Made by a program: the position numbers and the translations under genes. Below, one piece after another: positions 43,561 through 62,100 of a DNA stretch of 64,000 bases. Position 1 is the stretch's first letter, and every line of letters starts with the position of its first letter. Below the pieces are notes generated by a model, which did no database searches, had not been told where the DNA came from, and saw only the letters and a program-made list of their open reading frames with translations. Origin of the DNA: Folioceros fuciformis (lineage: Eukaryota; Anthocerotophyta; Anthocerotopsida; Anthocerotales); NCBI GenBank assembly GCA_049999805.1, contig JBNGIO010005973.1, positions 66,877 through 130,876 on the forward strand, written 5' to 3'.

Positions 43561-43627
43561 TCTTCAGAGCCAGGGCGTCAAACACACGTTCAGCGTCCTC
43601 GAGGCTGCCACGCTTAAGGCTTGGCAT
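43537..43627 (-). pseudogene. PPR gene fragment
   Basis: The - strand reads GSLEDAERVFDALALKNVVRWNAMIG, a PPR motif close to the KLEDARGVFDSLTTKDVVTWTALIS pattern of the intact gene 2-4 kb away. There is no full frame, start or downstream motif. It is likely debris of a duplicated editing-factor gene. Confidence 0.7.
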
Positions 43628-45063
43628 TTGTGTCTCCTGAGCTGTCTGCCATGAAACAAAGGCTCGAAGTCCTCAAAGCCAGGAAACTCATGATCGCTCT
43701 CTCCAAAACCCTTACGGATACCGACTACCGAGTGTGCGCAATCTATTTGCCGACCCGTGTTTGAACTGTGCTTTAATCCTTGAACTCATCGCCGGTAGTG
43801 CCCACTCGCTGCACACGTTGTGTGATTTGGCTCCTCATTATGTACTGATACTTGGAATTCTCACATAAACCTCACAAGATACGTCTTCTGTCTTGGCAAT
43901 CAGAGCAATCTGAGCCAGATGGGCGGTTAATGTCGTAGTCACGGCAGGCATCTGTTTTATCCCGGATATGGGAGCAACCTGGTGTCCCATCTCGGTCGTG
44001 AGTGGTGGCCCTTCAAGTCTGAGCTCAGTTTCCCTCGGACTTGCTGCGCCTGCGGTGACGGGTTTACCCTGTGCGGACTTGGAAACTCCTACAAGACGAC
44101 TTCACACACTGTCAATTCTGGAACCGCACCAAGCATGAGGATCCCTATCAACCTGACGATCAACAACAGTTTGGGTCGTGCAATCATCTCCTACCAATCC
44201 GCTTTGTTTGGACTTTCCACGAGGACTGTTTGCTAAATGTTCGGAACGCATCAGGAATTGCATGCGATTGACCAACAGGTTAGTCAAGGTAGCTCCATGG
44301 GAAGCCAGCCAGGATAAAGAGGAAGAGAAGCAAAAAAATTGCAACTTCGCAAATCCCCGATATCCAGACTTTTCGACGCGTCAATGCGCTCCCATCTCCA
44401 TGGAGCTGGCATAGTTGTCATTCCTTTGCAGCCGCATGTCGCGCATGCTTGAATTATTAACAATAATGATAATAGATGTTCGTTGAATACCTTCGTTCAA
44501 TTGTCGGCATGTTCCTCCACGACAGGCTCTAGAATGTTAACTGTGAAGGAGAGAGCCTAGAGGAGGAGCAGCAGAAGGATGAATTTATGTACCAAAACCA
44601 TAGGCGGTGTGAAAGAAGGAGTGAGTTCAGAGACCTCCTCAACTCGACAAGATTCGTGAGTTCCACACTTGCTGGATTTGCGAGCTTTCCAACAGGGGTG
44701 GGGGGCGCACGTATGACGCCGCCAACCCTCCCAGCAGGGCGAACTTTCCCTGTCACGTGCGAGGGCTGGGATCCAGGCTGACACCGCCATCGCACGAGAG
44801 GGAAAGAAAGTGTCGACAGAAGGAAGCAGCAAGTGGACAACGAAAACTTATGACCATACAAGCAAGAAAGATGCACCATCGACTGACCGTACAAAACAGC
44901 AGGATTTCAACTTATCAGCTGGTGATACCTCCTTTCCTTCGACATCCACTACACAAAATTTCCTCGCTCGAGGCTAGGGTCTATGAACCTGTGAGATCAT
45001 GAGCAAGTGACTCCGAGGATTGCATGAAAGCAGATAATAGGAACTGCCATTCCTCGTGAAGCC
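43628..45063. other. No supported gene
   Basis: Frames under 125 codons on both strands, none with a recognisable domain. Sequence is unique at this scale. Confidence 0.45.
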
Positions 45064-45400
45064 CTACCCTAGAAGAGCCTTCTCCCCAGCAAATGGAAGG
45101 TCGAGCATCTCATCCGTGACGTCGTGCACATACCCTTTCCTGGTCAAGGCGAAGTACAGCACTCTCAAAACCTGCTCGGCAGCACGAAGCGTGACACCCG
45201 GAGTGTCACAGTCATCCATTTGCTTCCAAGGAATGAAGACACATACTTCAACGTTGACAAGTTGTGTAAGGACATGCACACTGTTCACTTCCGTCACATC
45301 TTGTTGACAGATAAAATAGCAGAAAGAGCGGTATCTTCCGCCTGCATAATCCCACCTGTCGAACAAGGCCTCAATATGAGGCCGTTCTAATCGATAAGCC
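45064..45400 (-). CDS. Unrecognised reading frame, possibly an internal/terminal exon
   Basis: I do not recognise it. A 112-codon - strand frame follows a strong acceptor (tgcccttaccgttag) and contains RLERPHIEALFDRWDYAGG and a C-terminal AAEQVLRVLYFALTRKGY... ending GEKALLG before a stop. No ATG lies in frame upstream, so earlier exons would be needed, and none was found before the neighbouring gene's stop at 45562. The composition looks protein-like (charged/aromatic), but it may be a gene remnant. Confidence 0.3.
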
Positions 45401-45561
45401 CTAACGGTAAGGGCAGGGAAACCAACCTTCAAAGATGGTTTCAACCGGCCTCTTAGACCTTATATGGTGGAAAGGCGCTTAAGCTTACGTCTTCTCATCT
45501 CCCCATCATCCAACGACGAGACACAGCAAGAATCAGCACGAGGGACAACAATTCAGGTCAG

Positions 45562-47046
45562 CTAGAAGATTTTCTGGAAAAATCTTTTAACAGCTCGCCA
45601 ATATGGTCGTATCCAATCACTGTAATCCTCATACTTGATCGTGGCCCACTCCAGGATTTCCCCAGACTTGGTTTCTACAAACACTTTGGAATCTGTAGCT
45701 GCCTGGCCACTACTGACATACAGTTGAAAGTCACCCTTCTTACCCTGGGCAAGATCCTTGAGCCCTTTGAGCTCTTCCACTCTAGACCGTGCATACACAG
45801 TGACTTTTGCGGGAAGTTCCCCACTCCTCGCATCTCGGTACAGCTGCACCCCAGTAACAATTACTGCGCCTGAGTACCGAGAGACTCTTGCGAAAGACCC
45901 ACTGACAAGTCCGACCAAATGGATAGATGCCCTGATGAGTAACCCCGTGCCAACAGGACCTAATATCCACAGAGGGAGAAGATCTCGTGAAACCACAACG
46001 CCAAAGACGAGGGTAATAAGCACATATAGAGGGAAGCTGCAGAACATAGTACAGGCACACGTTAGGAATGGCAACATTCACCGGCGGGGGGGACACGTCT
46101 ATCCGACACCATAAACATAAAGCAGGACAGCAATCAAAGACACTCGAAACAACAACAGCCAAACAACACTAAAGGTTGCGAACACCAGACGACTGAGCTG
46201 TACGACTGCACACGCATAAGCTTACGGCACTCATTCTCTGGCAAGAAGTGGGCATGATCTCCAACGGCAGCTTACAATATTGCAATGGGCCATTTCACCC
46301 ACGGTTCACTTGACTGCCACAACGCTGCTCCGCCAGATACCAGGGTAGATTGCTCAAGATGCAAGACCACCTTTTTGACATCCACACTTTCAACTCTCTC
46401 CTTCGTCTCGTGCAACAAATCCTTCGTGCTTTGCAAAAGCCCTCGCTCCTTCAGACTGCTGAGACCTTCGTGGAAAGAGTGTTTTGTAACCGACAAGAAC
46501 TGTCTCAACTCATCCCTTCCCCGCCACCTGGGTGCGAACTCTATCGACTGCATAGACGGCCCAGCTGCCTCGCTGTTCTCGGAATCATTATCTGCAGTCA
46601 CAGTCTGGAAACACAGGGCCTGGCAAGCCTCGAAGCTCCTACCACAACCAGATCCACATTTGACAGAACCATGCCTATGCCTGCAACCAACCAAGAGCAC
46701 GACTGGTCGGTCAAACCTTCCACAACAATACCCTCACAACCACTTCATCGTCCTCAGCGTCACCAACATACCTCAACCGTGCGAACCTCCAGTTCCCGAC
46801 CGGTTTTAACCTCAAGCAACTCGCATACGACTGCCCGACGCATGCAGAGCCTATCTCAGCGGGGCCCCGTATACAAGCTCCATGCCCGCACTGTGTCCAA
46901 CCGGCACAAACCACAACACTATCATCAAATTGCACACTCCAGCAGCAGCAGCCATAGGAAAACGAAACCCGCCCATCCTCACCACAGACTGAAGAGCTGA
47001 AGCATTCATCTTCACCAAGAGCAGTTGCGACCGCTTTACAGGTCAT
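45562..47046 (-). CDS. Plant membrane protein of unknown function (EMB2759-like, tentative)
   Basis: Three exons in phase: 47046-46772, 46680-46276 and 46036-45562, giving 384 residues. The N-terminal exon is Cys/Gly-rich and could hold a transit peptide. The middle part is a soluble helical region (WRGRDELRQFLSVTKHSFHEG, LLHETKERVESVDVKKV). The exon 2/3 junction encodes the only clear membrane segments (WVKWPIAI-LFPLYVLITLVFG and LPLWILGPVGTGLLIRASIHLVGL). The C-terminus ends in a charged tail, DYSDWIRPYWRAVKRFFQKIF. The membrane block plus this tail recalls the Arabidopsis EMB2759 family (plastid, essential, function unknown) from memory only. Splice sites are canonical (gtatgt, gtaagc donors). 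Confidence 0.55.
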
Positions 47047-48911
47047 CCATCACCTGCAAAACCCGCACTTCCCATCTCAAATTCCACCACAAACCTCTCA
47101 AACCCGACACCCTGCAAAGCTCTACACAACGGCCACACAACGGACCTCAGACACCGTCCGAGCTCCGCTCCGCCTCAATCACCCTACACAGCCACCAATC
47201 TCCGGCATGCCTCCTCTCTCCCTCCCGCGATTCCCAAACCCCAAACCCTACCCGAGATCCTATTCCCTCTCTGGTATCGGATCCCGGCGCCCGCACTCAG
47301 GCCTCCGGTGATACGCCAGCTCCTCGATGCCGAGGCCGGTGCACAGGTGAGACGCGAGTCAGACACAGCTCTCCGGTGTCGGGGTCCCAGCGCACGACGC
47401 CTTCGAAGCCGGAGCAGGTCCAGGCCCTGCCGCGGGAACTGAGCTTCACACTAGAGGGAGAGATCGGCGACGGTATGGATCAGGCAACTTGCGTGAAGCC
47501 GAGCGGGCAGACAGGGGCTGGACACACGTCCAGCGTGGGCGGCAAGCAGACTGCTTCCACCGCTCCTCCACCTGCTGCCGAAGCTGCACGCGCGGGCGTG
47601 GATGCCCTCCATTGGGGCCTGCCCGAGAACAAGATAATAAGCCCCCGGCGATTCCCGGTTGCCGGTCACTCTGGCTAAGGCGTGCAGAATCAAAAGGTGA
47701 GGAATCGCGGTACGTACGCTCTCGAGCAATCTGGATTCCAGATCCTGGTTGAAAGGAAACGGAATACGCAGCTCTCAACTTTGGACTGTGCCTGTGTGCG
47801 GAATGGACACTCTGCGGATTCCTTGCAGGACACACTCAAGCAAAAACAGTGCCCCCAGGGTGTGCGAAGGGAGAAAGCCGTTCTCGTCCCTAAACCTATC
47901 AGGCCTCTCGCACTCACTTCTCCACATGCAGGAATGAACCTCACAGAAACCAGGAATACATTCGCGACGTACCGACTTGCATTTCTCCACAACAATCAGA
48001 ACAAGTATGACATAAAGTCTGGCCGACGCAAGAATCCATGTCGGGGCAAGCGATCGAAAATCTACATCTGGCGAGACAGATGCAAGATCTGACCAAACCG
48101 AGTTCCGATAATCAAGAACGTTATACATGCTCCCCACCATTCTTGTGCTCCTAATTCCACTCTTTGCAGAAGGAGCACTAACATCGAGATGCAGAAAACA
48201 TAGATGCAACTCTGCTAGAAAATATCTGTTGTCCAAATGCTGCTGATCACCACTGGCAACATCACCGACGATGGACGTAAGGTTGCCCACAGCAAGACCG
48301 TCATCTGCGTTACCAAGTGCCAGGAGACACTTGCTCAGACTTCGGCCGTCGAATCCTGGCGCAAGAAATGCATCAGTGTCTAGGATCGCACCATTGTACA
48401 GTCCATCGCTCCAGTACTGCCGCATTCGACCACACCAGACAGATGTGAGTAACTTGCTAAGGAGAACAAGTAGACCGAAAACATACCTGTGAGTTTGCTT
48501 GCACCTAGAGCTACTTGCTAGAAGGGAAGTCACCTAATGCTGTCACCCACGTCTGTACTGCGAGGAGGTAGGGAGAATTTTGATTCCGAGGCTAGCTCAC
48601 GGAAATGGATCTGCAAACCCGACTGCATGGTATGAGTCTTCAAGTCAAGAGAGAGACCACAGTTATATAACAGCAGTCCGGAAAATTAGTCGACCTGGTA
48701 AGTTGGTATGGAACGGGTCACTGCACTACAGTTCGACCTTCACTGTCTCGATCGATTTTCAGCTGAATCAAGATAACAATGGCTTTGGAGCTGGCGTTAA
48801 TGTCGGGACTTTGCCCAACCTGAACAGAATCCATATCACCGGTTAGACGATGAAGCACGTGGAACTTTGAAGCAGAAGGTGGTGGGAACCATACGCTGGA
48901 AAGATAGCAAC
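47047..48911. other. No gene assigned
   Basis: A 252-codon - strand frame (48533-47775) and + strand frames of up to 217 codons (47025-47678) occupy this stretch, but none has a domain I recognise and the opposing frames coexist. The DNA before 47047 probably holds the promoter of the membrane-protein gene, and the end near 48911 the 3' flank of the polymerase gene. Confidence 0.4.
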
Positions 48912-55612
<6,701 letters not shown>

Positions 55613-56215
55613 GGAGAGGTGCGCTGGCGGCGCTGGCCCCGCCCCTGCCACTCCCGGCCCAGGGCCCCGCCCCGTTCCCAGCATCGCCACTTGATTTCTG
55701 CTCCGCTTGCTTCCAGCTCGGGACGCTGCTCAGGAAGCGATTGCTTCCAGCTCGCGACGCTGCTTAGCACCAAGCACAAGGCTGATGGAGCTCCCTCTCC
55801 TTCATAATTACATCCCAAATCCCCCCCACAGAGCCCGAGGGGTGTTTCAACAGGAAGTGATAGCCGAGATCAGTTCTGTTTTAAACAATAATCTTGCATT
55901 CATTTATAACTTTTAATATTCGATGTGTTTCTAAACCATCAAACTTCAACATCAATACGCGTGGTCGTGAAGAGGTTCCAAGTGTCGAGGATCATACTCC
56001 GTGACGTGCATGCTTTCAACAATTCCTAGCTTTCCACACATTGGAAGACCTAATTGGAAGCGCTACATCGTCCAACAAGCCCAAGTATTCCAAGAGAGGT
56101 TGAGTTCTTGCGTGCACATTCACTAGAATGCAACCCTGGCCAATCCTGTTTCCTCGTCCTTCCTGCCTGTAATTGCTTCAGGCAGGGGGTTGGATCGTTA
56201 GATCAGCAGCAAGCA
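55613..56215. other. Upstream region of RPC1
   Basis: Presumed promoter and leader of the polymerase gene on the - strand. A short duplication of cttccagctcg.gacgctgct lies at about 55709-55765. No other gene seen. Confidence 0.45.
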
Positions 56216-56520
56216 AGGCGACTTCGACTCTAGGTCCCTCAACTGCAGCAACAAGAGACCTAGGTCACTCATCCCAGCGGCCTTTGCTAAGCTTGTGGTC
56301 GGGATCAACTGCTAGGAGGCTTTGACTCTAGGTAGGTCACTCCACAATAGCTCCCTTGGCTGAGCTCGTGGCCTGGATCAACCGTTAGAGGCTTTGACTC
56401 TAGGTAGGTCACTTGACTACAGCTGCCTTGGCTGAGCTTGTCTAGATCAACAACTAGGAGACTTTGACTGTAGGTTACTCAACTATTGTTGCCTTGGTTT
56501 AGCTCATGGCCTGAATGACA
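56216..56520. repeat. About 71-bp tandem repeat, four diverged copies
   Basis: The phrase tttgactctaggtaggtcac starts at 56321 and 56393, as tttgactgtaggttactcaa at 56463, and as a more diverged ttcgactctaggtccctc near 56223. The tails share ttggctgagct(c/t)gtggcctggatcaac-type sequence. Confidence 0.8.
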
Positions 56521-56533
56521 GACTCATGCAGAC

Positions 56534-56620
56534 ACCTATGCATACAAGCTTATGACCTTTCCACCTATGCATACAAGCTTATGACCTTTCCACCTATGCA
56601 TACAAGCTTATGACCTTTCC
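56534..56620. repeat. 29-bp tandem repeat, three exact copies
   Basis: Three exact copies of a unit beginning acctatgcatacaagcttat and ending gacctttcc, starting at 56534, 56563 and 56592. Exact identity implies recent expansion. Confidence 0.97.
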
Positions 56621-59106
56621 AATTACCAGAATCTTTCTCAATCTCAAGGCAAGCTCTACTCAAGGTCCAAAGTGTGATTGAGCTTATGGCTTGGCAAGCC
56701 TTCCTTCCTTGATTGAGCATGAGGCTTGTTTGACCCAAGGTCATCAATGCAGGCAAGCTCAACTTCATGTGTCTACACACTGATGTCCTTGACTTTTTGT
56801 CACTTGCATTCACCTAAGCTAGGTCTGTCACTTGCTTTCACCTAATTGATGTCCTTAACTTTTGTGTCTCTTGCAATTATCTAAGTTAGGTATGTATCAC
56901 TTGTATTCGCCTAAGCTACACATTGTTCAGGCATCCTTTCACGTGTGATGTGTACATAAAGATCCATGTCCTTGATTTGAGCAAGACAACAAGACTTGTG
57001 TGTAGGCATCTCATCTCAAGTGAGCAACTTCAATTGTTTATGGTTTTTGACCTCATCAGTGTAGGCATCTTGAAACATTAGGACACTCAACACATTTTTC
57101 AACCATTCTACTTGGTCTTACAGTATGGGCTAATTTGCTAGCTTGAACTCCTTTATTCATACATCTTGCAAGCTTTGTCTAGGGTTTCTTACACTCTCTT
57201 CTCCGTGCACACAAATGATTATAGTGTTTATGAGGTATAAATTAATTAGCAAAGCACATGAACTCATTTTTGGTGCTTGCAAGTAGATAATTGAATCTCG
57301 TATTCTTATGCAATAAAATATATATATTTTTAACTGAATTCTAATAATTATGCTCATTGCTTATTGAGTATAACCAACGGCTCAAATATTCATTATGTTT
57401 TTTTATCTCTTCTTGAAAGATAGAAAATTAGGTGGTTCGTTGTTTTTGAAAAGTGCTTCTGCAAAGGCATTTTGTGAGGAGTTGGTAGCATTTTTCGCTA
57501 GTATTGGTAAAAGGTGTGGGCTACATTTATGGATGGGGTTGGGAGCGATGGGAGGCAGCCTCGAACCGACTTAGAGGCCCGCAGTGGCCCGCTCTGTAGC
57601 GGCGTAAAGGGGCGCCAACAGTGAAACGTGGGTCCGGCGTGGCCAGGCATGGCCTCCGGTTGGGCGAAACACGGCGTAACTGCCATGAACGGCCGCGGGG
57701 CAGACGTGAACGTGGATTCGCTCCTGACCGTTGGGCGAAACTGGCGAAACTGGCTTCCCCTCCGTCCCTCCCCCTTCCCGCCCGACGCGTTCATTTTGGA
57801 TTCCGAACGAGCGAAGAAGTAGCACAGCGTCATGCACATGTCTGTCGGACGCTAAAATTGGAGATGGTGGCCGCGCTGGTGCGCAGACGCTCTTGATTTT
57901 GGCGCCATCGGATTCGTCGGCTCCGTGCGATTCCAGCGGTATGTTGATGCGCACGCATGGGGAAGGCATCCGGGATGTGGTGGGGATTGCAGTGCCGTCT
58001 GAGCTCTAGCTGGAGATGAGCTGCTGGAGCGGCGCTCGGCTGCGTGCTTTCCGCAATAGGACCTGGCAGGAGGTGCAGGCGCAGGTGCAGGGGGTTGCGG
58101 GAATAGCGTGGGTGCGGCGCGGGGGAGCGGAATGTCACCAGATCTGGGGTGTGGAACGCGGTGGGAGGAGAGGCTGAGCGGGGCTCACATGCGAGGTGCG
58201 GGGAGCAGGGATTTGCACGCGGATTGCTGCGCGGTGATTGGTTTCGGGAGGGGATCAGGAGGGAGTTGAGCTGGCCTCAAATGTTGCATGCCTGGTTGCG
58301 GCATTGGTGGCGAGAGAAGGAGAAGGCCGGGGCCGAGGCCGAGGCCAAGGCCTAGGCCAAGCCTCCTGGTTTGTGACCTAACCCCCGGGGTGGATTCGGG
58401 GGAAGGGCGATGTCGGCTGCCCCTGCTACAGTGCACCACTGTTGATTCAATCCCCGCTCTGTTCGCCGGCGGAAAACTGTGGTGATGCATACTCAGCAGC
58501 AGGTGAAGGTCTGGATCTCGTAACTGGCTGTGGCGTGCAGGAGCGGTTCAGTGAATCACTGCCGTGGAGTTTTGTCGTCAACTGTAGGGGAGAAGGCTGC
58601 AGCTTGGTGTGCTGGGAGGTTGCAATTCTGAGATCCGGCCAACGTGACTTTGTTATCCCACTGTTTGAGGCACTGGTTGCGTATTCCGTCCTCACCTAGT
58701 CTGCCGGTGTTTTGGAACGCTCATGTCGTGGAGCTGAATGACCAAATCCTTGACCGAGAAAGCATCTGCCGGAGGACGCTGATTGTCTGCGGGATTTTGT
58801 GTGCGCTCCAGTCGAAGGGATCCTGCTGGATCGCGCAGGTCCGCTTCTACTTTTCTCGCCATCCAGGTTGCCTACTGGTCGCTGTCGGATTGCGGTTCCA
58901 GCCAGTGGGACCTCGGAGGTTGATAGTACACGACTTGTGGTTTCGTTCATCGAATTCGGGCGGACCTCTGGAGGATGTAGTCAGCTGAGGATTTGCACTT
59001 CGAAACGCATTCGAATCTTCTCCGTCTCCTTCTCTTTCGGCAGGACGTTGGAGATGTTTATCTGAAGTATGGACCTGCCCCTTTCGGATTCCCAGACCCT
59101 TCCGCA
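56621..59106. other. Gene-free stretch upstream of the kinesin gene
   Basis: 56621-57500 is AT-rich, with a weak repeat of cacttgcattcacctaagctagg-type phrases (about 56800-56930). 57500-59106 is GC-rich and probably holds promoter and leader. A possible leader intron ends at tttcggcag (59034-59042). No separate gene is supported. Confidence 0.5.
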
Positions 59107-62100
59107 ATGGATTATCTCTCCCATCTCGTGAAGATGGATCACAGGCGAACTCCTTTGAAGCATTTGCCCATGAATTCGGCGATTTCGGCATCCCCAATGA
59201 AGTCTGAAGAGAGGCTGTACATGGACGCCTCTCTTTGGATTGAGGACAAAACGGGGGTGGACATTCTTCCTGATTCACGTCATTTTGCAGAGGTGGGTTG
59301 TGAACGCATGGAACCAGTGTCATGGCCTTGCCGTGACACGCTCCCCGAGACTAGCGTTGTTCGTGTGGTGCTCATCATCATTCTGTACTACCCTGTTGTA
59401 AGAAACCTTAAGAAACACTCAATAACCTTCTTGCACTGCAGGTCCTCCAGGATGGAGAACTGTTGCTCAAGATTGCAGAAAGTGTGGTACCTGATGTAGC
59501 AGCAGAGATGAAGGCTGTCCACACTAAGGAAAGCTGGTATGAAGGCTGGAACGAGGGTGGAATGGCTAAAGCAGTGGAGAATATCCATATATTTCTGAGC
59601 ATTTGCCGAGCGGTGGGTGTCAGTGAGCAATACCATTTTAGTGCATCGGATTTGATCAAGGTAAAGTTTTGAGAGTCTGGCTCGATCTTGCTTATTTAAT
59701 GCACGCTGACCAGAAGGGAAGCTGGTCTCTTCGTTTTTTTTAATTGCTCATTCCCACTGTACGCGGTTAACACTGATTGGAACCGTTGGAAATGCAGGGC
59801 CGTGAAATTAAACGAGTGGTTGAATGTCTTATGCTTTTTCGAAAGATTGTCACTCCCCCACCCTCTTATGTGGAGACTCCACAGACTGTGCAGGAACTTG
59901 GTGCTGAACAAGTCCAAAGACCTGGATACAGTAGCCCCAAGACAGTTATCCCTACCAGCAAGGCTGGCAACGATGCTGGCTCTCAAGGGAACGCGCATGA
60001 AACCTATGACTCCGTTTCTGAAAAGAGCATTTGGTACAGTGCTCTTGCAGATGCATACAATAATGTGGTGGAAATGTCCCCATCCCCGGGCAAGCGGGAA
60101 ATATTTTCAAAAAAGGAATTGCCCACAAGGAAATTGCAGTTCCCGTTCACTTTGGGTTCATCTGCAGACACAAGTGACGGGCCCTATCAAGCTGAGATTG
60201 CAGAGATGATGGAAAAGGTGGCGAACAATGGGGACCACAGTCCAGAAAGTGCGAAGTCACTTCTCCTTGCGCAGTCACCTAGTGTTCTCCAGAAGCGAAT
60301 CTGCACGACAGACGATGTATTCATTGTTAAGAAATTTGCCATGAGGCTTGCTGCCAAGGAGCGGGTAGTCAAGGTGTGTTTTCATCTGTCTCTTCTGGTG
60401 ATAGGGGTCATGGCAAGAGATCTGTGTCAAAGATTAGTCTCATCGGTCTATGTCTTGAACCTGTCAGGAGCTAGTCGCAGAGCTGTCTACTGCTCTTCGA
60501 AGGGAGGAAGCATTGCAGACCAAGGTATTGATGCCTTCACTTCATGCTCGCTGCCCTCTTGTCATGAGGTCCCATTGCCTGTTTCATTATGTTCATGGCT
60601 TCTCATTTCAGGTCACACTTTTGGAGAGAGGCGCAGCTGGGTCAGCTAGGGATCATGGGCCAAATAAAGGTGATTTAGGCCCTGGTGAAAGTGCGGCTTT
60701 GGATTCTAGGGATGCGGACTCCCTCAGAATAGATCAGGTATGTAGGTTCCGCAACCGGAGTGTCGATGCCTTTTGACCCCTTGCAACTAGTTCTGAAGCT
60801 GAAATGTCGGTTCAGGGTTTAAAGCAGGAATCAAAGGAAATGTTAGACAATTTGAGAAAGGATTGGGAGACTTCTCAGGCTGAAACTTCATCACTCAAGG
60901 AACGACTCTCCACAGCTCAAGCTATGACAGAAAACTTGAAACAGCATTATGACAGTGCACTTAGAGTAAGTGTGTGTAAATCGAAGCCCCTAATAGGCTG
61001 AGAATCTCGTCTCTCTCCTCCCGTGTTCCTGGCTGGATCCATGGCTGAAATATTATAAGGTCTGGGGTTGCAGGGACTGAAGCAGGACCTGAATAAGTTG
61101 AAAGAAGAGTTTCTACACACTCAGGCTGCGAATGTCGAATTGCTCCTGCATACAGGTAGGAAAAAAGATTATGCCTACAGTTGTTGTGAAGCTTTTCCAT
61201 GATGAATTTCTTTTTTATGCTTTTCCTTCTGGCAACTCAGGGTCTGATTTTAATCGGATAACCAAGGATTATGTGAAACTGAAGTCAGAAAATAAACATC
61301 TTCGGAATGAGCTTCAGGAGCTCAAAGGTTATTCTTGCATACACCCTATCATCATTGCTTCGTTCATGCTTTTCTTCATTGCCCATTCTGCTGCATCTTG
61401 TATTGCGGATCCCGATTCCCTCTCTTTCTATCCGTGAATCAGGAAACATAAGAGTATTTTGCAGAGTACGGCCTATGCCTTCAGGAACTGAAAGCTCAGG
61501 TCAAGGCGTTTTCTGTCCTGGGGAGGAGGTTGTAATTGTAGAGAATCAGAAGAACTCATCCACTAACTTCGTGTATGATAAGGTGTACGGCCCTCCAGCT
61601 ACGCAGGGTATAAATCTCTGGCAGTCGTTTTTCTCCTTGGGTTGGAGAGAACATTTGTTGGTTTGCATCTGTTGCAAGTTTCTTAGACGCGGATAGTAGG
61701 GCTAGCAACGTAGTTTCTGCTCTAAGCTAGTCCATGTATTGTTCCTGATGGTTGTTTTGAAGAAATGGCAGAGCACGTGTTCATGGATGTGCTACCCCTC
61801 GTAAGGTCAGTCATGGAAGGTTACAATGTCTGCATATTTGCGTACGGGCAGACTGGAAGTGGTAAAACTTATACGATGGTAAGCATGCAAGCTCCATTTC
61901 TCAGCTCAACTCTATTTATGATCTGGTATGCTCTTTTTTTTTGAGACTCTTGTGTCATAAATGAAAGGTCGTAATCAGACTTCCTTGTGACGGCTGGAAA
62001 CAGATGGGACCGAGCGCAACAGAGCATGGGGCCGGTGTTATTCATCGGTCTATTGACCTGTTGTTCAATTTGAAGAAGGATACTCTTCACGATTGGGAGT

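Noticed and set aside
47775-48533. 252-codon - strand frame
   Set aside because: No recognisable family, an opposite-strand frame overlaps part of it, and splice context is unclear. A lineage-specific gene remains possible but is unsupported.
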